64,000 bases of DNA from Neodontobutis hainanensis. Lineage: Eukaryota; Chordata; Actinopteri; Gobiiformes; Odontobutidae. Every line of letters begins with the position of its first letter. Position 1 is the first letter of the stretch. Below the pieces are notes generated by a model. The model did no database searches. It worked only from the letters and a program-made list of their open reading frames with translations, and was not told the DNA's origin. The translations under genes were made by a program, and so were the position numbers. Location of the stretch: positions 813,001-877,000 of the forward strand of contig JALDNG010000077.1 of NCBI GenBank assembly GCA_024349245.1, given 5' to 3'. Shown here in pieces: positions 27,161 through 35,494 of this stretch.

Positions 27161-27262
27161 TTAAAAAGGAAATGAAGGATGAGACTGACGACAGAATGCA
27201 ACAAATCAAGAAAAAGGCAAAAGAGCTTCGAATCTTGGACTCCAAAACTGCACAGAATCTTT
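27161..27262 (+). CDS. diaph2: Diaphanous formin exon, FH2 segment ending in DSKTAQNL
   Basis: This 102-base exon follows acceptor TTATTATTTTCCAG and precedes strong donor GTAAGT. It starts with two bases of a split codon and ends with the first base of a serine codon. It encodes a lysine-rich, charged linker (KKEMKDETDDRMQQIKKKAK) and then KELRILDSKTAQNL, the invariant entry to the FH2 knob. The linker before KKAKEL varies between DIAPH paralogues, as here. The RILDSK form matches my memory of DIAPH2 rather than DIAPH3. An (AT)n tract lies 34 bases upstream of the acceptor. Earlier FH2 exons (lasso region) and the FH1 region were not found in the preceding 27 kb. Confidence 0.92.
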
Positions 27263-29584
27263 GTAAGTATGCTGTTCTTAACCCCCTTCCCCTTTAACCC
27301 CACTGTCACAACAAAATCTGACCAATGTATTGTAAAACTATTTAAACACAGCAAATTCTCATAAAAAGTCAGTCAATTGTATTTGAGACTATACAAGTAT
27401 GATATTCAATCAAAGTAGAATATGGATACACTGGATCTCAAAGTAAAGCAGTTGTCAATAAAGCCTCCTATTATTGAATGATATGAAGCTTATTATTTAG
27501 TTCACTGTGATAAACATTTGAGTCTGATGTTAAAATGGACGGCACACCATTATAGCGTGCTTGTATGTGTGTCTTGTCATTCCCTACCAGCACATGTCAC
27601 TGCACTTATGTAAGGGCTTTGACAGCTTTGATAGGTTTCCCTGCCATCTTTGATTACATGCCTAGCAGATGGGTTTTGGGTTTGGCAAGAAGTATGGATA
27701 AGTGTAGAAATTCTCACTTTACAATTGGCATGTGGTCAGGTACACAGATATGCAACTCCCCTGTGAGAGTGATGCAACATACTAAAGCATCATGGATCAT
27801 AATCACTGCTTAAACCCGATACCTATTTGATGCTAGTTTGGGGATTCAGTGCTTAGAATTGGTGAAGTATGCATTCCATTATTGTGATTATGAACTCTTA
27901 CTGATAAAAAAAAGGTTGGTTGTTTTATGATCTAGCCTTAAATGAAAAATATTGTGGGCCTGAATTAAAAAAGAAAAAAAATAATAATAAGATTAGGGGG
28001 CACAATTTATTATGAATTTATTCATTAATTTATGTATGACTCTGATTTTATGTTTGCATTAAAATCTCATGAATCAACAGGAATATTAATGTTTTTTATT
28101 ATATTTTTACTCTAACCCTAATAAAAAAAATCCTAACACTAACCTTACCCCTATGCATGTTTTTTATAAAAAAATTGCCTCCTAATCTAAAGTTTTACCA
28201 AAAATACTTTTTCTTCCCAATAAAAAAAAAACAAAAAAAACAATCTAAACGAAACTGACAAACCATTAAATGATGTACAAGCGTGGGAATAGTGTTCCCT
28301 TCCGTTCACAATGAAGAAATGAATGTTACCCAGCACAGACGTGAGACTTGGTGATGTGTTTTTAATCATTTTCGGACAACAATACAGCTCTTTGGCACAG
28401 ACGCACGAGAGGAATAGAGTTATAGCTTTGCAGACAATACCGAAGGATGCTTGAAATCCTGGCATTAGTCTAGATTTTTTGACAATAACATAGAAAGAAA
28501 TGTGACCCACAAGCCTCATCCTATACGTTAAGCTTAAAGTGTGCTCATTGGGGTTACATAACTGTTATGGCTAAGCCTTAAATCCTATCACTAAATAGGG
28601 ATACAATGAAAAAGATTTTGGAGAGTTAGCCTTCATTGTACACACAGGTATATCTAAATAACCCAACCTGCATCCCATTAGTAAGATACAGAAACACCAA
28701 AGCTTTAAATTAAACAAACAGGTGCTAACAACACCTTAAAATAATAATAATAAAAAAGATGAAAAATCCACAATTAATTAAAAAGGAAACAGGTGCAGAT
28801 TTTAACCTGCCGCAACACTGAGACAAATGCAGCTTGAAGATATTCCTATCTGTAGACTTTTACTGCATCTAATACTTAACGTGACTTCTTTGTCACCTAC
28901 ATCAGCTTCACTTTGTAATTTACAACATTCACAAAGATTTCTTTTGACAAACCTCCCCCAAGAGAGGCTCCAGCTGTTGTTTTATATAAACTGGATCTAT
29001 AGCACATATTGTGGTGTTAAAATGTGAGACTCAACGCAAGGATGTCATGTTCTGCTTGATTAAATGCACCTTCATTAGAGTTATGCCATTGAGGAATGGG
29101 GAAAAAGAATGTACGGATCACTGACACGGCGTAGCCAGAAATATCAAAGCTATTTAAATCTTAACATAGCAGATATGTCATGAGTCATGACTCCGACTTA
29201 AATAAGTAGTCGGTAATAAAGTATTTTTTATGTATAGAGTAATGAGTACGCTAACTCTCCCTTTGTTACACATCAAACACAGACATCAGGTCCCAGTGCT
29301 GCGGCAGAATAGCAGCTGTTGAGTTAGTCTCTTCCAACTCATTACCAAACCTCCACCTGTGACTTCCACCTGGAAACACCATCAGCGCCAATTTCCAGTG
29401 GAGGCACGTTAGCTACAGTGTAAAACGCCCACTGGGCTTTTCCCTGAGGCAAGTGCATCCACCAAAACAAAACTGTGACGTAATTCCAACAAAGTTTTAC
29501 TCTCACTAGTAGCTTTATCCAGTTTATTTGCTTTTTTCAAATAAAAACACATGTCAATAAAACTAAACAAACTGCAGCATCACA
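27263..29584. other. Formin intron, nothing recognised
   Basis: AT-rich intron with short A runs and an (AATA)-like stretch near 28740. No exon or repeat family seen. Confidence 0.6.
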
Positions 29585-29670
29585 GTTTACTTTACTGTCC
29601 TATACAGGGCTACATTTTGCTATACTTTACTAAGCTATTCTAGGCTATATTATATTATACTATCAAACAT
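29585..29670. repeat. Degenerate (TATAC/TATAG)n tract
   Basis: Repeated CTATAC, GCTATAC, CTATTC and TATACTAT words in imperfect register. Similar tracts occur at 33575-33640, 33785-33814, 34905-35015 and 42597-42682. Confidence 0.5.
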
Positions 29671-30245
29671 ACAAACAAACACAAAATTGTAGTATTATTA
29701 CCAATTAAACTACAAATACTGTAGTTCTAGTACTGCTGAGGTATGGTGTCTTAGGGTGTGAACACACTTAGTAGTCTGCTACATTTAGTTTGCAACAAAA
29801 CAGAAAACAATCCTTTTAATTTTGTTTGTCAGCATAAAGCTCCGGTCTGCTGAGCGTTCACAGCAGACATTTTTAACTGCGGACCAAACAGAAAAACTTT
29901 TATACATTGTTTAAGGAACAAACTAGATGGTGCTGTTTGCCAAATTGCTAAGAAGGCATGTTACCATAGCATTTTAGCTTCTCAGTGCTTCGTATTTGAC
30001 GTCTTCAAATTTAATATAGTTGGACAATATTGTTTTTGTTATTTTTCTCTGACCCTCGGAAAACTAAACGTTATTTGATGTTTTTGGCTTCAATTTATGA
30101 TTTTCTTCCTGTTTGAGCTCATCAGTGTCTCACCCAGTGACTGTAGGTCTCACCCAAGCGTCTCCCATGGAACCTCCTAAATGGTCATTGCGTAAGGGCG
30201 CCGCCGTACGGCGAAATACGGCAAAATACAGCAATATACTGTCGT

Positions 30246-30259
30246 CCACCAGAGGGCAG
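30246..30259 (+). promoter_or_regulatory. Candidate CTCF core motif
   Basis: CCACCAGAGGGCAG matches the vertebrate CTCF core consensus CCASYAGRKGGCAS at every position. It lies in a probable repeat, and single motif matches are frequent, so occupancy is unknown. Confidence 0.3.
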
Positions 30260-30304
30260 GCTCCAAAAGCGGAAATAAAAGGAGAAACCCAATAGCAACT
30301 TTAC

Positions 30305-30354
30305 AAGTGTAAACAGTGTGTAACAATGTAAGTGTAAACAGTGTGTAACAATGT
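30305..30354 (+). repeat. Perfect tandem duplication of a 25-mer
   Basis: Two identical adjacent copies of a 25-base unit starting AAGTGTAAACAGTGTG and ending AACAATGT, at 30305-30329 and 30330-30354. The identity suggests a recent slippage or duplication event. Confidence 0.95.
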
Positions 30355-30604
30355 TTACAGCCTGGTACAAAAGATGGCTCCGGTCTCTAGAGCTAAGTTT
30401 TAACTAAGTGACAACTCTTTGATTATTACGTCCGTTTATGCTATCTAAAAACTATTGTTTTACTATGGAGTAAAAGCCAAAAATCCCAAGTGTAACGGAC
30501 ATTTTATTTCCGAATTGTAACGACAATATCAGTAAATAGGTAAATAAGTAAATAATATCAGTAAATATATTACTAAAATGGACAGAGAGGGTAGTATCTG
30601 AACA

Positions 30605-32240
30605 GCTCCAGGCGGGGCCTTTCAAACGTGCCGTTTAGTAAACACGCCCCTCATCTTAGAGCCCGAGCTGAAACTAACGCTAACGGCTTATGTCATGCTA
30701 ATGGCTGCTTCCAATGGTTGTTGCTAACGGCTGCAGAGGCCTCACCACTCTCGTCTCCTCTCGACTCTCATTCTGGGGTAAGTCTGCAAATCTTTACATC
30801 AAACTTTATTTAAACTCCTGCTATAAATGTCAGATCATTAATATCAATTTTTCATTTTTTTTTAAATTTGATTGGGACAGTGCATGTTAATGAACATACA
30901 TGAGACACAGCCACATGAATGTAAACATGCCAGATTGTAGCCATAAGCTAATTTTCATCCGTTGTCCCAACATTCTCAATCATTTAACCACCAGGGCAAC
31001 AATCACACACATTCATACACCAGTGCTGTGTCACTGGAGGCAAGGAGGGTTAAGTGTCTTGCACAAGGACACTACTACAGTGTGAACTGTGGGGAGAGTG
31101 GGAATCTAACCGTCCACCTTCCGGTTGAAGGACGACCGCTCTACCTCTGAGCCACTGCGCCCCTATTAGAGCTTTTTCATGATAATTATCATAATTTTCA
31201 GCATGAGCACATTTTTATCTTGGTCTGATAATTCTTTCCTGTTCTGTAATAAATGAATCTGTGTTTTCTCAAATATATCATTATATAGTTCATAATTGTT
31301 TAAATATCTGCTCTTAATTTGTGATTCTTCTACATTAAAGGCTTCAGTATTTGAGGGAGGCACATTTTTACCCTATAATAAAGCCTCATTACTATCTTAT
31401 AATCTTATAATAATAATAAAATAGTAATTTAAGCAAATAACATGCAAAGATATTAAAATAGATTTGTAATTCTATTTATGACCTTTTAGATCATACAGTG
31501 GTAATGCCAGACGACTACAGCAAATGTGTAGCATTTAGAAAAAACTGTCATTTACCTTTACACATAAACTGGTTTATAAAATAGACAGTGGGCTCTGGAC
31601 ACAGACACAAGCCAACTCTCAGATCCACTTTTAATGTCTCTTTCTTTTAGTGTCACCTGGATGACAGTAAGTGTTTAAATTAAGAAGCAAACAAGTATTT
31701 AGTCACATGTGTAGTCTCAAAGTATGATTACTTACTGCAGAAATATGTATTTCTCTATATATTTGTTTTAATAACTAAACATTCATGACTATTGTTTTTG
31801 TCCCTGTCTCTGTGTGGCCTGTGAGGAAGAGCAGGACGTCCTGTGAACCAATGTGGAGATGTTACATGAAGATTAGACCTGTGTCAATGTGACAAAGAAG
31901 AACCTGGACCAGCTTCACCTGCATCTTTCTGAAAATTAAGATCATGTTTGCTACACCTCAGGATCTGTGTTTTTTGTCTTCAGAACTAGACAATTAATAG
32001 AAACAGACATTATTTCAGCTACAAGTACTATTCACTGTTCTTAATGGCTCTGCACGCTTTATAAATACATAAATAAGTTCTTGTTATTCTCTGTTGTATA
32101 AAAAAAATCAGATGACAGAAGTGTCATAATTCACCCAAACATAGTGCTGTGTTGACTAAATGATTTGTATATGTACACATATATCAGCTGAAATTATAAA
32201 ATTAAATTCTAATATCAATAAATTTCTTGATTAACTTGCA
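30605..32240 (+). other. Candidate small spliced non-coding transcript or gene relic
   Basis: A GC-richer segment at 30605-30777 ends at a good donor (GGG|GTAAGT). A good acceptor TCTCTTTCTTTTAG precedes a 16-base candidate exon, 31651-31666, with donor GTAAGT. A further acceptor-like site ends at 31825, and an AATAAA is at 32217-32222. Joining the last two pieces gives only a short frame (VTWMTEEQDVL, then stop). This could be a lncRNA, the decayed end of a multicopy gene, or chance. A SINE (30850-31166) interrupts the first putative intron. Confidence 0.2.
30850..31166 (-). mobile_element. tRNA-derived SINE
   Basis: Read on the minus strand it starts GGGGCGCAGTGGCTCAGAGG with TAGAGCGGTCGTCC, an A-box-like tRNA head, and has a B-box-like GGTTAGATTCCC. 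The body includes TGTCCTTGTGCAAGACACTT and the tail ACATGCACTGTCCCAATC then an A-rich end. This layout matches a tRNA-derived SINE abundant in teleosts. It is presumably inactive, and the exact ends are approximate. Confidence 0.75.
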
Positions 32241-33574
32241 AATTCTATATTCTCCCTTTGTGTTTTCACAGTTGCTGCTTCTTTTCCTACTTTCCGGCGC
32301 AAAAAAAACAAAAAAAAAAACATTTAAAGTTGCTAAATTGGGATAAAATAAAAGGCTCTGACTGATGCTAACTTAAAAGCCATTTGGGAGTTATAAGAGC
32401 TCCCAAATCGGCTTTTAAAGTAGCCAAGCCAAAAGAGCCAGATTTCCCAACAGAAGTTAGTCTGGTACCATGTTGCCTGCATTTGAGTTCAAGAGTGGGG
32501 TTTACAAGAGGAATGTTAACCAATCAGATAAACGCTGGATGGGACATTTAAAAAGGCGACGCTACACAGCCGCCTGTCATCAAAGAAGCCACGTGAGCAC
32601 CGGTAGTTATCATGACCAGCAGTAGAGCGGACCCCAGAACGATGTCAACATTTTTATACTTTGCTGGTTATTGAAAACTGAGGCATGGCGCTCGGTAGCA
32701 TTATGTTGAATGTTTTGTACTAGCCGCGCTAGCCAAGTTACTTGTGTATGCCGTAGCTAGGGAAGCACTCTCTGCTGCAGACAAACGGCTTGTGATTGGT
32801 GCATCCGCAAAATTGCAAAGGAAGGGATTTGCTGTGAGAAAGGGACCAGACCCCGAGAATAAAGGACAACAATCTGGTATGCCAGGATAGTATTTTATAC
32901 TAACATAATTTATACTGGGCTACACTATTGTACTGTAAAACAAACACATAACTAGGGTGACCAGATTTTCAAACCCTCAAAACTGGGGCAGCACCTTAAC
33001 AGAAATTCCTTAATGGAAAATGTAGCGCAAAATGAATATACCACCAGTAAACACAAAAAAGTAAACTGATTGCCCTGAGTAATCTTTTAATTATATTAAC
33101 AAACAAGTTCTTTCCTAAATGCAAACAGTTGTATTGTTAACTTTTTGGTATTCTTATAAACAGAACAATGTTTCACCAGTGAGTTTACCTTGACAAAAGT
33201 TTCTTTCATGGAAGAGCAAATAAATTTTTTTTGAGTTGTATTGTTCCTTAAGCTTGTTAGTAAATAGACCAAACATTATTGAGTTACAGACAAGGGAAAT
33301 ACTGTTAATCTTTTCCAATTGGTTTATATTGCTTTAAATTGGCAACTGTGATTGATAAAGAGACTGTCTATTGACAAATGAGTTTCAACCAAAGAGCACT
33401 GAAACTGTATCTCACAGCATTTTTTTTTTTACTTAATAAGAAACAAGCATATTGCTTTAAAAAAAAATCGAGTTGGCCGTAATTTAAATCAATACAATAA
33501 TTGTGCTATGAAATGTCACAATATTTAGCAGAATAAATTTTTTCTTACACCCGTAATTGTTACAAACTATCACA
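32241..33574. other. Formin intron with one hairpin
   Basis: Apart from the inverted repeat at 32373-32417 and A or T runs near 32300 and 33420, nothing was recognised. Confidence 0.5.
32373..32417. repeat. Imperfect hairpin, 17/18-bp arms, 9-nt loop
   Basis: TAAAAGCCATTTGGGAG and CTCCCAAATCGGCTTTTA are reverse complements apart from one bulged G. Weaker complementarity continues outward (GCTAACTT versus AAGTAGC). It may be the centre of a foldback MITE. Confidence 0.75.
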
Positions 33575-33640
33575 TTACTATACTACACTATACTACATTA
33601 TACTCTATTATACTATATACTATACTATATATACACCAAA
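33575..33640. repeat. Degenerate (ACTAT)n tract
   Basis: Imperfect repeats of ACTATACT, TACACTATAC and TATTATACTA. With 33785-33814 and 34905-35015 it forms the AT-rich target region into which the Penelope-like element inserted. Confidence 0.6.
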
Positions 33641-33829
33641 TACACTGTGCAGGGACAGCATGAGTTGGCTGACAAAGATTGTAGGGGCAGCAAGAGGCAG
33701 ACACAATATGCAACAATTCCTGTAAATTTCTGACACTGCTTGGTATCTGTTGTAGCTCATCTTTGGTTGTAAGATGGTACATGTAATGTACTGTACTATA
33801 CTATACTTACACTGAAAAAAAAAGGTTCT

Positions 33830-33960
33830 TATAGACTTTTTAATTTTGAGATCAACTAGTAAGAGAGCTAAGCTTTAGCTCTAGAAGGAGGGGTTTGACC
33901 TGAAACTAACCATTATTTGGACCAGGCTGTTTGGGTCTCAAAGTCGTTTGCTATGAAAGG
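33830..33960 (+). repeat. Left Penelope terminal repeat (inverted relative to the right copy)
   Basis: AACTAGTAAGAGAGCTAAGC and CCTGAAACTAAC here match AACTGGTAAGAGAGCTGAGC and CCTGAAACTAAC read on the minus strand near 34784. It also matches the + strand at 13550-13660. The outer 90 or so bases present at 13421 are missing here. Confidence 0.8.
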
Positions 33961-34260
33961 ACAGTTTGACTCCTGATGTGAGAGTCGTTAATGTCACTGT
34001 TCCATTCAAATGTTTTGTTCTAGAGTGAAACTGGTTTGATTTAGGTTTCAGAACACTGTTGTAAATACTAGGCAAAGAGAATCTATGGACACCTCTGTTC
34101 AGAGAGGGCTTTTCAATTTTAACAAAAATGGCTTCCTTCAAACTTCTCTTAAACCATCTGGCCTCTTTAGGAGGACTTTGCTGTCCTCAAATGAATGCCC
34201 TTTCTCTTTGAGGTGGAGTTAAACTGGTGTTGAACCTGTTGTTTTGTTTCTCCAACATAA
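33938..34260 (-). pseudogene. Penelope-like endonuclease relic
   Basis: On the minus strand, shifting between frames, it reads SYVGETKQ, a gap, then LKEAIFVKIEKPSLNRGVHR followed by FSLPSIYNSVLKP. YVGETKQ and KEAI.VK.E.PSLNRG with L..IYN.VL are the C-terminal endonuclease pattern of fish Penelope-like elements. At least one frameshift separates the two parts, and one glycine of RGGG is lost. Confidence 0.8.
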
Positions 34261-34344
34261 CTGTCACTGCACTCTTCACTGAACAGCATAGACCCCATTA
34301 CTAAAATTAAAATTAACTGATTTGTTAATTTGGTGTGAGTGGCC

Positions 34345-34744
34345 TACCAACGGAGCCAAGATGATGGCCAGGTGTTTGGCTACATTGTAGGTGGCTGAAT
34401 CTGTGCTGCTCACTGTAGGTCATAGTAGAATTCCTTCTTTGTGTATTTTGGGTAAGCCCTAGATACATGGAAAGGTAATCCCAGGTCCTTCTCAACCCTC
34501 TTCAGTCTATAACCTTCTTCTTGTAACCACTTGTTGAAACTCTTCTCAGTGTCTCATAGGTGGTGATGTCACTGAGTAAGCTGTTCATATGGGACTCATA
34601 GTCAGCTGTGTTCAGGATCATTGTGCACCTTCCTTTGTCTGCTGCAGAATGGTGATCCTGCGGTCCTTCTCCAGTGCTGACATAGCTAACGACTGTAAGA
34701 GCATAACAGCCTGCTCCAATCAGAGTTAGTTTCAGGTTATACAC
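34345..34744 (-). pseudogene. Penelope-like reverse transcriptase N-terminal relic
   Basis: The minus strand contains ADKGRCTMILNTADYESHMN, LLSDITTYETLRR, GYKKKVID and, in another frame, GLPKIHKEGI, VSSTDSATYNVAKHLAIILAP and LVGHS. ADKG.....D and GLPK.HK followed by (I/V)(V/S)SS are reverse-transcriptase landmarks of this element class. The palm with the catalytic YADD is absent, deleted between about 34340 and 34261, and a stop follows GI, so it is dead. Confidence 0.8.
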
Positions 34745-34904
34745 CTCCCCATAAAGACATAAAGCTCAGCTCTCTTACCAGTTGAACTCAGATTTGAAAA
34801 AGTCTCTCGGGATAAGAGATGAAAAGTCTTCACCTTGAAATCCTGTTCAGATGCCTTTGCTTTAACCTTTTCTTTATCAACTTGGATGAGAGCCTTCACA
34901 GACA

Positions 34905-35015
34905 TATACTTACACTGTAATAGTTATACTACACTATTTATCTATAGTATTAATACTATGCTATACTATACAAGGCAATACTATTTGCTTTGCTGTGCTA
35001 TACATAGTATAGGTG
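34905..35015. repeat. Degenerate (TATAC)n tract
   Basis: Imperfect TATACTA, TATGCTATAC and CTATACATAG words; the right-hand half of the tract split by the Penelope insertion. Confidence 0.55.
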
Positions 35016-35399
35016 TTATTCCTTGTTTGTGTAAACTTCTGGGATGTCCTCATTGACAGTAACAAGCACACCTGTTAGCTGTTGTGAGCTTATCAATGTA
35101 CGTTAAAACGTCTTATATTTATATTAATGAGCAGTAAATGCTACGTGAAATTATATTTAAATTTGTGTCATCTTTTCAATACAGGAAGATATTAACAAAA
35201 TAATTGCTTCAAGGTTTTTGTCAAGATGACAAACTGTTGAGGTCCAGAGTGTGTATTAGTTTTCTTTGTGTGACAAGTTAGATGTGTGGTCATTTTGTCT
35301 GAGGACCGATGAGAGCTGAAATGTCTCTTTGAGCCCGATGGTCTAATAAAAAAAAAAAAAAAGAGTGGAAATGACTCTCTTCTCTCTCCATCACAACAG
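35016..35399. other. End of formin intron
   Basis: AT-rich. Around 35290-35360, GATGAGAGCTGAAATGTCTC and an A14 run look like a retroelement tail, but the family is unclear. Confidence 0.4.
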
Positions 35400-35494
35400 C
35401 AATTTTCTTGGGCTCGTTCCGCCTGCCTTATGAAGAGATCCGGGACATTGTGTTGAAGGTGGACGAGGAAAGACTGAGCGAATCACTCATCCAG
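35400..35494 (+). CDS. diaph2: Diaphanous formin exon, FH2 knob (SIFLGSF)
   Basis: This 95-base exon lies between acceptor CTCCATCACAACAG and donor GTAAGA. Its first two bases complete the serine codon begun in the previous exon, giving NL-S-IFLGSF; it ends in phase 0 after SLIQ. It encodes SIFLGSFRLPYEEIR and then VDEERLSESLIQ. The isoleucine of SIFL (codon 35402-35404) corresponds to the mDia1 knob residue I845 (Bni1 I1431), whose mutation abolishes actin assembly in the studied formins; it is intact. Exon length and phase fit a conserved formin structure. FRLPYEEIR and VDEERLSES resemble DIAPH3 somewhat more than DIAPH2. A poly(A) run of about 14 bases lies some 40 bases upstream and may be a repeat remnant. 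Confidence 0.95.

Larger units (their letters stand above)
29750..30604. repeat. Probable composite interspersed-repeat island
   Basis: This block has GC-richer pieces (GGGCGCCGCCGTACGGCG at about 30197), a tandem 25-mer and TTTACAGCCTGGTACAAAAG, a phrase I associate with dispersed fish repeats. Its start, GGGTGTGAACACACTTAG, looks like a DNA-transposon end, but no matching inverted end was located. The element type is unresolved. Confidence 0.35.
33802..34917 (-). mobile_element. Penelope-like element, internally deleted, with inverted terminal repeats and 13-bp TSD
   Basis: The element (33815-34904) is bracketed by identical TATACTTACACTG at 33802-33814 and 34905-34917. On the minus strand it has a terminal repeat beginning TGTCTGTGAAGGCTCTCATC, reverse-transcriptase remnants (34345-34744), an internal deletion near 34261-34340, the GIY-YIG endonuclease end (about 33938-34260) and a second, truncated terminal repeat in inverted orientation at about 33830-33960. 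Penelope-like elements are known for terminal repeats that may be direct or inverted. Stops and frameshifts make it inactive. Confidence 0.85.

Noticed and set aside
28110..28155. Telomere-like words (CTAACCCTAA, CTAACCTTACCCC)
   Set aside because: The copies are imperfect and irregular with no array of TTAGGG units; not an interstitial telomere.
29750..29790. Possible DNA-transposon terminus (GGGTGTGAACACACTT)
   Set aside because: No matching inverted end or target duplication could be located nearby, so no separate element is claimed.
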